In this document: one piece after another, positions 43,964-52,689 of the stretch | Position numbering within the stretch: the stretch's first letter is position 1 | Layout of the letters: the number at the start of each line of letters is the position of its first letter | Source of the DNA: an uncultured Tropicimonas sp. | Lineage (GTDB): Bacteria > Pseudomonadota > Alphaproteobacteria > Rhodobacterales > Rhodobacteraceae | Direction of reading: 5' to 3' | Assembly: GCA_947497945.1 (NCBI GenBank) | Contig: CANMIP010000026.1 | Location: 1 to 64,000, forward strand | Length of the DNA: 64,000 nt | Notes under the pieces: model-generated | Seen by the model: the letters and a program-made list of their open reading frames with translations, nothing else | Database searches by the model: none | Told to the model about the DNA's origin: nothing | Made by a program: the position numbers and the translations under genes

Positions 43964-46126
43964 ATGAACCACGTGCGCACCAACTCAAACGATGCGAGAG
44001 GGACTTCCGGCGGTCCGGCCGGGAATTTCGAGCTCGATGTTCTTTCCCTGTTTCGAACCCTTTGGTACGGGAAATGGCTGATCCTGTTCGGGATTCTCCT
44101 GTGTGGTATTCTCGGGGGCTATTACGCCTTCGTGGTCGCCGAGGAACGCTTCCGGACCGCAGCCATCGTCGAAGTCATCTCCGACGATGTCTCGCCAATC
44201 AATTTCGACAATCTTCTCTCCGGCTCGTCGACCGACAGCGCGACCCTGAACACCGAGATCGAGAATATCAAGTCGCGCGAGCTGGCCGAGAAGGTCGCCA
44301 TCCGGCTCGACCTGATCGAAGACCCCTATTTCAACAAGGCGCTGCAGGAAAAATCGGATTTCTCGAAGACGCTGCGGGCGACGCTCGCACGGCTTCGCGG
44401 CAAGGAGGAAGGAACAACGCGGACACCGGAGGAGGTCGAGGCCTATCAGTTCCGCGAGACGGTCAACGAGCTGCGCGACACCCTGACGGTCATGAACGAG
44501 TTCGACACCTACCTGTTCAAGATCTCCGCCACCGCGAACACCCCGGAACGCGCCGCCGACATCGCCAACTCCCTTGCCAATGTCTATATCGAGCAGCAGC
44601 TTGACGACAACGCCACCGACGCCCAACAGGCGATCAGCTGGCTGTCGGAGCGGGCGCGCGAGCTTGAAGAGGAGGTCCGCCAGAAGGAGCGCGAGATCAC
44701 CGAGCTGCAATCGGAGACCGACCTGGTCAACCGCGACTCGCTCGAGGTTCTCAACCTGCAGACGAAAAAGTTCCGGGAAAGGCTGGCCGAGCGCGAGGCC
44801 GATCTCGAACAGGGGCGCGAGGTCGTCAGCGCTCTCGAAGCGGCGCGGGAGAGCGGCAGCAAGGCGCAGATCCGGGAGGCTTTCGCCGATTTCACCCTCG
44901 ACCGGATCGCCCAGCCGCTCGAAGAGGACCTGTCCGGGGACCCTGACGCAAAGGCGGCCCTCCTGCGACGGATGGAGACGCTGATCCTGGCGGAGCAGAA
45001 CAAGGTCAACCGCGCCAATGATGAAATCCTCGCCCTGTCGCGGTCGCTCACGAGCCTCGAGCTTCAGCTGGGGCAGCAGAATACCGACCTGCAACGGCTC
45101 GAACAGATGCAGCGCGAGCTGGAGGTCACGGCCGATCTCTACCAGACCTTCCTGACCGGCATGCAGGAGGCAACTGTCCAGCTCGGGCTGGTGCGCGCGG
45201 AAGCCCGCATCATGTCTGCCGCGCTGCCGCCGCTGCGCCCGGTCTCGCCGCGCCGGCTGAGAATTCTTGCGGCATCGCTCCTGATCGGCGCCTTCGTCGC
45301 CTCTGGATTCCTGTTGCTCCGGGAGGCGACCCAGAGCGGGCTGCGTTCGGGCGACGAGCTCGAGGCGGCCACCGGCCGGCCCGTGCTCGGCCAGATCCCG
45401 AGACGCGCCTCGCGCCGCCGGGTCCAGGTGATCGACTATGTCGCCAAGCGCCCGACCTCCGCCATGGCCGAGGCGGTCCGGAACCTGCGGACCTCCATCG
45501 TCATGTCGCAGGAGGGCGACCCGCCAAAGGTGATCCTGACCACATCCGCCGTGCCCAGCGAGGGCAAGACAACCGTGTCGCTGCTGCTGGCGCAGAACTA
45601 TTCCGGCCTTGGCAAACGCGTCCTGCTGATCGAATGCGACATCCGCCGCAACATCTTCAACGAGTACTTCGTCAACGAATCCGGCACCGGCATCATGACC
45701 GTGCTCGAAGGCAAGCAGACCCTCAAGGACGTGGCCACCTATAACGAAAAGCTGGGCGCCTATGTGCTGCGGGGGCAGGAAACCAGGGCCAACCCGGCCG
45801 ACCTCTTCTCCTCGGATGCCTTCACCGCGCTCATCCAGCAGGCGCGCGAAGACTACGACGTGGTGCTGATCGATTCCGCGCCGGTCCTGGCCGTGCCGGA
45901 CGCCCGGATCATCGCGCGCCACATGGATGCCATCCAGCTGGTCGTGCGCTGGAACCACACGCCGAAGTCGCAGGTCCTCGAGGCGCTGCGCCAGATAGAA
46001 ATGACCGGCAACCGGGTCTCCGGCGTTATCCTGTCCCAGGTCGATCCGAGAGGAATGAAACGCTACGGCTATGGCAAGGGCTATGGCTACGGCTATGCCG
46101 ATTACAACAAGTATTACAAATCCTGA
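43964..46126 (+). CDS. Wzc-like polysaccharide co-polymerase / tyrosine autokinase
   Basis: The protein of about 720 residues fuses a chain-length (Wzz) domain to a BY-kinase. A first membrane helix (WLILFGILLCGILGGYYAF) begins at about residue 36, a long coiled-coil periplasmic part with many E/R/L heptads follows, and a second helix lies at about 434. The cytoplasmic kinase has Walker A PSEGKTTVSLLLAQ (about 530), Walker A' LLIECDIRRN and Walker B VVLIDSAP. The C-terminal tail has eight tyrosines in about 20 residues (from KRYGYGKGYGYGY), the autophosphorylation cluster. It should control assembly and export of the polysaccharide made by the downstream genes. An in-frame ATG at 43901 is also possible. 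Confidence 0.92.
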   Translation: MNHVRTNSNDARGTSGGPAGNFELDVLSLFRTLWYGKWLILFGILLCGILGGYYAFVVAEERFRTAAIVEVISDDVSPINFDNLLSGSSTDSATLNTEIENIKSRELAEKVAIRLDLIEDPYFNKALQEKSDFSKTLRATLARLRGKEEGTTRTPEEVEAYQFRETVNELRDTLTVMNEFDTYLFKISATANTPERAADIANSLANVYIEQQLDDNATDAQQAISWLSERARELEEEVRQKEREITELQSETDLVNRDSLEVLNLQTKKFRERLAEREADLEQGREVVSALEAARESGSKAQIREAFADFTLDRIAQPLEEDLSGDPDAKAALLRRMETLILAEQNKVNRANDEILALSRSLTSLELQLGQQNTDLQRLEQMQRELEVTADLYQTFLTGMQEATVQLGLVRAEARIMSAALPPLRPVSPRRLRILAASLLIGAFVASGFLLLREATQSGLRSGDELEAATGRPVLGQIPRRASRRRVQVIDYVAKRPTSAMAEAVRNLRTSIVMSQEGDPPKVILTTSAVPSEGKTTVSLLLAQNYSGLGKRVLLIECDIRRNIFNEYFVNESGTGIMTVLEGKQTLKDVATYNEKLGAYVLRGQETRANPADLFSSDAFTALIQQAREDYDVVLIDSAPVLAVPDARIIARHMDAIQLVVRWNHTPKSQVLEALRQIEMTGNRVSGVILSQVDPRGMKRYGYGKGYGYGYADYNKYYKS

Positions 46127-46227
46127 CCCCACATGAAGCCCCCCCGGGGCGGAACGGCGCCGTTCGGCGTGTCCCGGGTGACCTTCGTCAAGCCCACGCT
46201 GCACCAGATGCGGGAAGACACTGAGCC

Positions 46228-47529
46228 TTGCGATTTCTGCGAAAGAGCCTCGACACCGATTCCCGTGACCTGATCACGCATGCCGGGATGGCCTTCCTCC
46301 TGCGCGGCGCGGGCGCGGTGCTCGCCTTCGGCTTCAACGTGGCCATCGGCCGGACATTCGGCGCCGAGGGGACAGGCCTGTTCTTTACCGCGCTGGCCAT
46401 GGTGATCCTGCTCTCGGCGATCTCGCGGCTTGGGCTCGACAACGCGATGCTCCGCCATATCGCCGCCTCAGCCGCCATTCCGGACTGGGCCCGCGTCAAC
46501 GGTGTCTTCCGCATCGGCATGCGCAGCGCGGCCCTGGCCAGCCTTGCACTTGCCGCCGCCCTGGCCGGGCTGGCCGCGCCTTTGTCCGAACGGCTGTATG
46601 ACACGCCCGAACTGACCCGCCCGATGCAACTCATGAGCCTTGGCATTGTCAGCTTCTCGATGATGATGCTGCTCTCCGAAAGCCTCAAGGGGCTGGGCCG
46701 GATCCCGCAGGCGATGCTTGTCTCCGGCGTGCTCTGGCCGCTCTTCGGCATCCTGCTCGTCTGGCCGCTCGCGCAGGCCTTCGGCCCCGACGGCGCCAGC
46801 CTCACCTATGTCCTGGCAACCGCCGCCGCGGCGCTCTGCGGCGGGCTGATGTGGCGCCGCCAGCGGGTCGAGATCCCGTCCGACAGCAGCGTCGGCCCGG
46901 AGCTCTGGACCTCCGCCCGCCCGCTCTGGGCGATGGCGATCATCACCACGGGCATCCTGCCCTGGGCGCCGATCCTGCTGCTCGGCATCTGGGGCAGCGC
47001 CGGCGAAACCGGCCTGCTCGGCGTCGCGACCCGGGTTGCCAATCTCGTCGCCTTCTTCCTCGTTGCCGTCAACAACGTGCTGGCGCCGAGATTCGCGGCC
47101 CTCTTCCAGAAGGGCGAGACCGCGCGCATCCGGCTCCTGGCCCGTCGCTTTGCCCTTCTGACGGCGCTCGCCGCCTCGCCACTGCTGCTGGCGCTGATCC
47201 TTGCCGGAGACCACGTCCTCGCGCTGTTCGGCCCCGAATTCACCGAGGCCGCAACGATCCTCGCCATCCTCGCCATCGGCCAGGCCTTCAATGCCGCCAC
47301 GGGCTCGGTCGGCGTGCTGCTGATGATGACGGGCAACGAGCGCGCCGTGCGCAACGGCGCCCTGCTCGCCGCCGGCATCATCCTGGCAGCCTCGCTCCTG
47401 CTGATCCCCGCCCTGGGTGCGGTCGGCGCCGCCATCGCCGCCTCGGGCGCGGTGATCGCAATGAACGTCTTTTCAGTTGTAATGGTCCGGCGAAAGCTTG
47501 GATTCCTGGTGCTGCCATGGATCCGCTGA
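46228..47529 (+). CDS. Polysaccharide flippase (Wzx-like, MOP superfamily)
   Basis: The 433-residue protein has about twelve to fourteen membrane helices and the typical opening of O-antigen/EPS translocases: HAGMAFLLRGAGAVLAFGFN, then GRTFGAEGTGLFFTALAMV. It should flip lipid-linked repeat units across the inner membrane. The first frame-compatible start is a TTG at 46228 with only a weak GGGAAG further upstream, so the start is uncertain. It lies between the autokinase and a glycosyltransferase, fitting a Wzx/Wzy-type assembly route, although no polymerase was found in the window. Confidence 0.85.
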   Translation: MRFLRKSLDTDSRDLITHAGMAFLLRGAGAVLAFGFNVAIGRTFGAEGTGLFFTALAMVILLSAISRLGLDNAMLRHIAASAAIPDWARVNGVFRIGMRSAALASLALAAALAGLAAPLSERLYDTPELTRPMQLMSLGIVSFSMMMLLSESLKGLGRIPQAMLVSGVLWPLFGILLVWPLAQAFGPDGASLTYVLATAAAALCGGLMWRRQRVEIPSDSSVGPELWTSARPLWAMAIITTGILPWAPILLLGIWGSAGETGLLGVATRVANLVAFFLVAVNNVLAPRFAALFQKGETARIRLLARRFALLTALAASPLLLALILAGDHVLALFGPEFTEAATILAILAIGQAFNAATGSVGVLLMMTGNERAVRNGALLAAGIILAASLLLIPALGAVGAAIAASGAVIAMNVFSVVMVRRKLGFLVLPWIR

Positions 47530-47595
47530 CCTGTCCGGGGACACGGACCGCCCCGTTCTCACGAGTGTCTGCTTCCACTGCTCTGGAGATACGCG

Positions 47596-48813
47596 ATGCG
47601 CATCCTGCTTGCTCATAACAACTACACGATCCAGGGCGGGGCCGAGGTCTTCTTCCATGAGGTCGGGCGCGTGCTGGAAGCCCATGGCCACCAGGTGCTT
47701 CGCTTTTCGGCCGCCGAGCCCGGACTCGAGGGCGTCCCCCATGCCGAGACATTTCCCGAGGCCGCGGATTACAAGTCCGGTTCGCTGTTGGCGCGCGCCC
47801 TGCAGCTGCCAAAGATGATCTACAATCGGGAGGCGAAAGCCGCCTTTGCCCGGGCGATCCAGCGCTTCAAGCCGGATGTCATCCACGCCTTCGCGATCTA
47901 CATCCAGCTGACGCCATCGATCCTCGACGCGGCCCGGGAAGCCGGCATCCCCGTCGTGATAAGCTGCAACGATTACAAGCATATCTGCCCGAACTACAAG
48001 CTGTTCCATCACGGGCATATCTGCGAGGACTGCAAGGGCGGGCGCTTCCGAAAAGCGTTCACCAACCGCTGTTGTCACGGCTCCGCCGCCATCAGCGCGG
48101 CAAGCATGGCGGAAGCTTATGTCCACGAATGGATGAATGTCTGGCGCAAGAACGTCTCGATGTTCCTCTTCGCGAGCCGCTTCATGGCCGGCAAGACGCT
48201 CGAATTCTGGGGAGAGGACACGGTCCGGATCGGCTACCTGCAAAACCCGTTCGATGCCGACAAATACCATGTCGACGCGCATGTCGGCGATTACATGCTC
48301 TATTTCGGGCGCCTGATCGACGAGAAGGGGGTCGACACCCTTGCCGATGCGGCCGCGCTCTGCCCGGATATCCCGGTTGTCATTGTTGGCGACGGGCCGG
48401 ACCTTGAGAAGCTCGAAGGACGGGCGCGGGAGCTGGACAACCTGCGCGTCGTCGGGCCGGCCTGGGGCGACGAGCTGGCGAAATGGCAGCAGGGCGCCCG
48501 CGCCGTCGTCGTGCCCTCGATCTGGCACGAGAACTTCCCCTACGTGATCCTGCAGGCTTTCGCGGCCTCGAACCCGGTGATCGGGACCCGCCGCGGCGGC
48601 ATCCCCGAACTGATCGGAGCCGGCCCGCATGGCTGGACCTATGAAGCGGGCGATGCCGCCGCGCTGGCCGCGCTGATGCGCGAGGTTCGCGACACGCCCG
48701 ATGCGCAGATTGCCCAAATGGGGGCCGCAGCGTGCAGCTATACACGCCTTTCTTTCTCGGATGACGCGATTTATGAACGTCTGCAGGAAATATACGAACA
48801 GGTAATCACGTGA
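47596..48813 (+). CDS. GT-B glycosyltransferase, family 4-like
   Basis: The 405-residue protein has the GT-B layout: N-terminal HNNYTIQGGAEVFFHEVGRVL, a Cys-rich loop CNDYKHICPNYKLFHHGHICEDCKGGRF typical of a GT4 subgroup (split here: CNDYKHICPNYK and CEDCKGG), a hinge, then FGRLIDEKGVDTLADA and the nucleotide-sugar-binding region WHENFPYVILQAFAASNPVI. GGAGA precedes the ATG. It overlaps the epimerase gene by 4 bases. Donor and acceptor sugars are unknown. Confidence 0.9.
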   Translation: MRILLAHNNYTIQGGAEVFFHEVGRVLEAHGHQVLRFSAAEPGLEGVPHAETFPEAADYKSGSLLARALQLPKMIYNREAKAAFARAIQRFKPDVIHAFAIYIQLTPSILDAAREAGIPVVISCNDYKHICPNYKLFHHGHICEDCKGGRFRKAFTNRCCHGSAAISAASMAEAYVHEWMNVWRKNVSMFLFASRFMAGKTLEFWGEDTVRIGYLQNPFDADKYHVDAHVGDYMLYFGRLIDEKGVDTLADAAALCPDIPVVIVGDGPDLEKLEGRARELDNLRVVGPAWGDELAKWQQGARAVVVPSIWHENFPYVILQAFAASNPVIGTRRGGIPELIGAGPHGWTYEAGDAAALAALMREVRDTPDAQIAQMGAAACSYTRLSFSDDAIYERLQEIYEQVIT

Positions 48814-49736
48814 AGATCCTAATCCTGGGGGGCAGCGGTTTCATCGGCTCCCACATCGTGGACCAGTTACTAGAACAGGGTCATGGGATCAGGGTGTTCG
48901 ATCGCTCCCGGGAGCGGTTCCGGCCGACGCCGGCCGGGATCGAGTTCGTCGCCGGGGACCTCTCCGACACTTCCAGCCTGATCGAGGCGCTGGAGGGGGT
49001 CGACATGGTCTTCCATCTCGTCAGCACCACGGTTCCGGCCACCGCCAACATGGATCCGATCGCCGATATCCGCGGCAACCTGATCACCACGGTGCGGCTG
49101 CTGGAACTGATGCGGGCCCAGGACGTGAAGCGGCTGCTGTATCTCTCCTCCGGGGGAACGGTCTACGGCATTCCGAAATGCGACCCGGTCCCCGAGACCC
49201 ATCCGCTGGCACCGATCTCCTCCTACGGGATCGTCAAGGCCACGGTCGAGAGCTTCATCCGGATGGAAAGCGAGCAGCACGGCCTCCGCGCGGTGATCCT
49301 GCGCCCGTCCAACCCTTTTGGCCCCCGGCAGGGGCATGGCGGGGTGCAGGGCGTGATCGGCACCTTCATGCGGCAGCTGGCGCATGGCGAGACGATGAAA
49401 CTCTGGGGCGACGGCAGTGTCGTGCGGGACTTCATCCATGTCCGCGACCTCGCCCGCCTCTGCCTCGCCTGCGCCGAACAGGACATCACCGGCACCTTCA
49501 ATGCCGGGTCCGGGCAAGGCCACTCGATGCGGGAGATCATCGACAGCATCTCCAGGGTGTCGGGCCTGCCGGTCAAGCCGACCGTCCGCCCCGGCCGCGC
49601 CATCGACATCCCCCGGATCGTGCTTGATATCGCCGCCGCCCGCGAGACCCTGGGCTGGCAGCCGCGCATCTCCTTCACCGACGGCCTGCGGGAAAACTGG
49701 GAATGGGTCCTGCGGCAACGGGATGCGGTGTCATGA
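48810..49736 (+). CDS. NAD-dependent nucleotide-sugar epimerase/dehydratase
   Basis: The 308-residue extended SDR protein starts at a GTG overlapping the preceding stop (GTGA). It shows the NAD motif GGSGFIGSHIVDQLL, the SSGGTVYG segment, the catalytic Y-x-x-x-K in SSYGIVKATVE, and NPFGPRQ. It is most like UDP-glucose 4-epimerase-type enzymes and should supply an activated sugar for the polysaccharide. The precise reaction cannot be read from motifs. It overlaps the first sulfotransferase gene by 4 bases (ATGA), so the genes form one transcript. Confidence 0.9.
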   Translation: MKILILGGSGFIGSHIVDQLLEQGHGIRVFDRSRERFRPTPAGIEFVAGDLSDTSSLIEALEGVDMVFHLVSTTVPATANMDPIADIRGNLITTVRLLELMRAQDVKRLLYLSSGGTVYGIPKCDPVPETHPLAPISSYGIVKATVESFIRMESEQHGLRAVILRPSNPFGPRQGHGGVQGVIGTFMRQLAHGETMKLWGDGSVVRDFIHVRDLARLCLACAEQDITGTFNAGSGQGHSMREIIDSISRVSGLPVKPTVRPGRAIDIPRIVLDIAAARETLGWQPRISFTDGLRENWEWVLRQRDAVS

Positions 49737-50629
49737 CATCGCTCTCAGCGCAGCGCATGCTGATCGTCGCGGGCGAACCCAAGGCCGGGACGACCTCTCT
49801 GTTCGACTGGCTTGCCGCGCATCCCGATATCTGTGCTGCGACCCTGAAGGAGACGCGCTTCTTCCTCGATCCAGACTACCCGCTGCCGCGCCCGAAGGGG
49901 TTCTCGGGCGACAACCTCGACGCCTATTCCCGGCTGTTCGCCGACCGAGGCGCAGCGGTCTGGCTCGAGGCAACCCCGGACTACATGTATTGCGAGACCT
50001 TCCGGCACGCCGCGGCGCATCTGCCGGAGGCGCGCGCGGTCGTGCTCCTGCGCGATCCGGTGGACCGCCTCCTCTCGGCCTTCCGCTTCTTCCGCGAGCG
50101 CGGATTGCTCGGCTCGGACCCCTCCTTCGATGACTGGATTGCACGACAGGCCGAGAAGGGCGTCGCCCCGGACACGCCGGTCGAATTCCGCGCGCTGGAT
50201 CACTGCGACCTCGGCAGATACCTGCCGCCGCTGCGGGCCGCGTTCGGGCCGCGCCTGCTCGAGATCGGATTTGACGAGCTGAAATCGGACCCGCAGGCGG
50301 TGCTCGACCGCGTCTGCAAACATGCCGGCCTCGCGCCGCTGCCGCCTGACGCCGCGCGCTTCGCCGTCAGCAACCGCACGACCCGCGCCCGGCACCAGGG
50401 CGCCACGCGCGGCTTCAACAAGCTGCACCGTTCGCTCTCACAGAAGACGCTCGCTTCGCCGAAGCTGCGGGCCGCGCTCCGGCCGGTCGCGCGCATGATC
50501 CGGCGCGCGCTCGTTTCCGACGCGCCGCCCGAAACGATCCGGCCCGATGCGCGGAGCCTCGAGATCATCCGCCACCATGCCACGGCGCCGGAGCCTGAAC
50601 GGGACGCGACATGCCAGACCAGCGTGTGA
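49733..50629 (+). CDS. Sulfotransferase 1 (PAPS-dependent)
   Basis: The 298-residue protein has the 5'-phosphosulfate loop GEPKAGTTSLFDWLAAHPDI near the N terminus and the 3'-phosphate motif AVVLLRDPVDRLLSAFRFFRE, the two PAPS-binding signatures of sulfotransferases. It is of the NDST/heparan-type branch rather than the GRSGTT type. It should transfer sulfate from PAPS to a carbohydrate hydroxyl or amine in the cytoplasm. ATGA overlap with the epimerase gene and a 19-base overlap with the next sulfotransferase gene show tight coupling. Confidence 0.88.
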   Translation: MTSLSAQRMLIVAGEPKAGTTSLFDWLAAHPDICAATLKETRFFLDPDYPLPRPKGFSGDNLDAYSRLFADRGAAVWLEATPDYMYCETFRHAAAHLPEARAVVLLRDPVDRLLSAFRFFRERGLLGSDPSFDDWIARQAEKGVAPDTPVEFRALDHCDLGRYLPPLRAAFGPRLLEIGFDELKSDPQAVLDRVCKHAGLAPLPPDAARFAVSNRTTRARHQGATRGFNKLHRSLSQKTLASPKLRAALRPVARMIRRALVSDAPPETIRPDARSLEIIRHHATAPEPERDATCQTSV

Positions 50630-51630
50630 TCTTCGTCGTCGGCAACAGCCGTTCGGGCACAACCATGACCGGCCGGATGTTCGACCGTCACTCCGACGTG
50701 CATTGCTTCCAGGAGCTCCATTTCTTCGAGCAGATGCTGGAGACGGACGGCATCCGGGCAGCCGGGGACTGGCCCGAAGACAGGCTGCTGGCCATGCTGG
50801 AGCGCCTGCTCACCTCGGAACGCGAGGTGCTGTTCGCCCCGGTCGTGCCCGGGCGATATGGCGAAGACGCGCGCGCGATCCTGAAGACCTGCCCGGCCCG
50901 CGATCCGGTATCGGTCTACGGCGCCTTCCTCCAGGCCGAGACGGTGCGCGAGGGCGCCAGCCGCCCCTGCGAGCAGACACCGCGCTATCTCTTCCAGGCC
51001 GAGGAGATCCTCGATGCCTTCCCGGACGCCCGCATGCTCTGTCTCGTGCGCGATCCGCGCTCGGTGCTGCTGTCGCAGAAGAACAAGTGGCGGCGGCGCA
51101 AGCTGGGCGGCTCCAACATGCCGGCCTTCTGGGCCTTTCGGGCCTGGGTCAACTACCATCCCTACACGATGTCGAAGATGTGGGTCTCGGCGAGCCGGCG
51201 GGCCCGGCGCCTGCAGGCGCATCCGCGTTTCCTCGCGATCCGTTTCGAGGATCTTGCCAGCGCGCCCGAGCAGATGCTGCGAAAGATCTGCGACCATGCC
51301 GGGCTGAGCTACGAACCTGCAATGCTCGAGATCGAACAGATCGGCTCTTCGACCGGCGAAGACCGCCCCGACAGGCGCGGCATCGATCCCGGCCGGATCG
51401 ACGCCTGGCAGACGGGCGGGCTGAGCAATGGCGAGATCGCGCTCTGCGAGAAGGTCGCGCGGACGGAAATGGCCGATTGGGGCTACGTGCCGGACGGTCG
51501 TCGCCTGTCTCCCGTGGTCCAGGCGCTCCAGATGGCCAGCTTTGTCTTCAAATCCATTACCGCATTGCTATTGAACGCCCGGCGCAGCAAGAACCTGATC
51601 AAAACCATACGCAGCCGCTTTTTTTCCTGA
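50611..51630 (+). CDS. Sulfotransferase 2 (PAPS-dependent)
   Basis: The 339-residue protein starts VIFVVGNSRSGTTMTGRMFD, the SGTT-type 5'-PSB loop of the Sulfotransfer_3 group, and has the 3'-PB motif MLCLVRDPRSVLLSQKNKW. It is clearly different in sequence from the sulfotransferases on either side, so it probably modifies a different position or sugar. It overlaps the upstream gene by 19 bases. The basic C-terminal tail (RSKNLIKTIRSRFFS) may help membrane or polymer association, which is inference. Confidence 0.88.
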   Translation: MPDQRVIFVVGNSRSGTTMTGRMFDRHSDVHCFQELHFFEQMLETDGIRAAGDWPEDRLLAMLERLLTSEREVLFAPVVPGRYGEDARAILKTCPARDPVSVYGAFLQAETVREGASRPCEQTPRYLFQAEEILDAFPDARMLCLVRDPRSVLLSQKNKWRRRKLGGSNMPAFWAFRAWVNYHPYTMSKMWVSASRRARRLQAHPRFLAIRFEDLASAPEQMLRKICDHAGLSYEPAMLEIEQIGSSTGEDRPDRRGIDPGRIDAWQTGGLSNGEIALCEKVARTEMADWGYVPDGRRLSPVVQALQMASFVFKSITALLLNARRSKNLIKTIRSRFFS

Positions 51631-51678
51631 GCAGAATGCGACAGACAGCAGATAGAGCGACACCTTCCTGACAGAGCC

Positions 51679-52689
51679 ATGGTAGCCCAGATAGACAGTC
51701 AATACATTCGGACCCGGCCCTCTCGGCTCTGGCCGCGCCTGCTCAGCTACGGCCTGTTCGAAGGCCGGCCGCTGACAACCAGGGGCCAGTGGGTCAACCC
51801 GCTGGTCTTTGCCCTGTTTGCGATGGAACGCCGCCTGCCGCAGCTCAAGAACGCGGAGGCGCCGACCTTCATCCTCGGCGCCGGGCGCAGCGGGACAACG
51901 ATCCTCGGCATCCTGCTCTCGATGCATGGCAAGGTCGGGTTTCTCAACGAGCCCAAGGCGATGTGGCACGCAGCGCTCGAAGGCGGAGAGGACCTGATCG
52001 GCAGCTATGATCGCGGCGCCGCCCGCTACCGGCTCGACGCGCAGGACGCGACGCCGGAGGTGATCGGGGCGATGCACCGGTTTCACGGCGCCTATCTGCG
52101 GGCCAGCTTTTCCAGCCGCGTCGTCGACAAATATCCCGAGCTGATCTTCCGCCTCCCCTTCGTGCGCGCGGTGTTTCCGGACGCGAAGTTCCTGTTCATC
52201 GCCCGTGACGGCTGGGATACCTGCGGCTCCATCGAGGGCTGGTCGGACCGGCTCGGCGTGGAGACGGGCGGCGAGGTTCATGACTGGTGGGGCGCCGACA
52301 GCCGCAAGTGGCGGCTGCTGGTCGAGCAACTGGTGCCCGAGCATCCCGATCTCGCCCCGCATGCCGCCGCTATGCTCGACTGGACCTCCCAGACCCAGCG
52401 CGCCGCGGTCGAGTGGATCGTCACCATGCGGGAAGGCTTCAGACAGGCCCGGCAAGCGCCGGAGAGCGTCCTGCACATCCCCTACGAGGCGCTCTGCGCG
52501 GACCCGCGCGGCTGGATGGGACGAATTGCCGGCTTCATCGGCCTTCCCGACGACGAGGTCTTCCTGTCCTATGCAGAGCAGACGCTCTCGAGCGCGGAGT
52601 CCAGGCCGCCCTTTCAGCTGGAGCCCTGCCTGGAAGCTCCGTTCGCCACGACGATGCAGATGCTTGGATACCAGGACAGGATGGCATGA
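51679..52689 (+). CDS. Sulfotransferase 3 (PAPS-dependent)
   Basis: The 336-residue protein has the 5'-PSB loop FILGAGRSGTTILGILLSMH at about residue 66 and the 3'-PB region AKFLFIARDGWDTCGSIEGW, followed by WVDW-like helices. It belongs to the same broad group as the second sulfotransferase but diverges strongly, with a 60-residue N-terminal extension. Its stop overlaps the start of the DUF1972 glycosyltransferase gene by 4 bases (ATGA). Together with its two neighbours it indicates multi-site sulfation of the cluster's product. Confidence 0.87.
   Translation: MVAQIDSQYIRTRPSRLWPRLLSYGLFEGRPLTTRGQWVNPLVFALFAMERRLPQLKNAEAPTFILGAGRSGTTILGILLSMHGKVGFLNEPKAMWHAALEGGEDLIGSYDRGAARYRLDAQDATPEVIGAMHRFHGAYLRASFSSRVVDKYPELIFRLPFVRAVFPDAKFLFIARDGWDTCGSIEGWSDRLGVETGGEVHDWWGADSRKWRLLVEQLVPEHPDLAPHAAAMLDWTSQTQRAAVEWIVTMREGFRQARQAPESVLHIPYEALCADPRGWMGRIAGFIGLPDDEVFLSYAEQTLSSAESRPPFQLEPCLEAPFATTMQMLGYQDRMA

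Noticed and set aside
49703-49732. Longer N terminus for the first sulfotransferase
   Set aside because: The extra ten codons lie inside the epimerase coding sequence. The ATG at 49733 gives the common 4-base overlap and places the PAPS loop at the usual distance from the N terminus.
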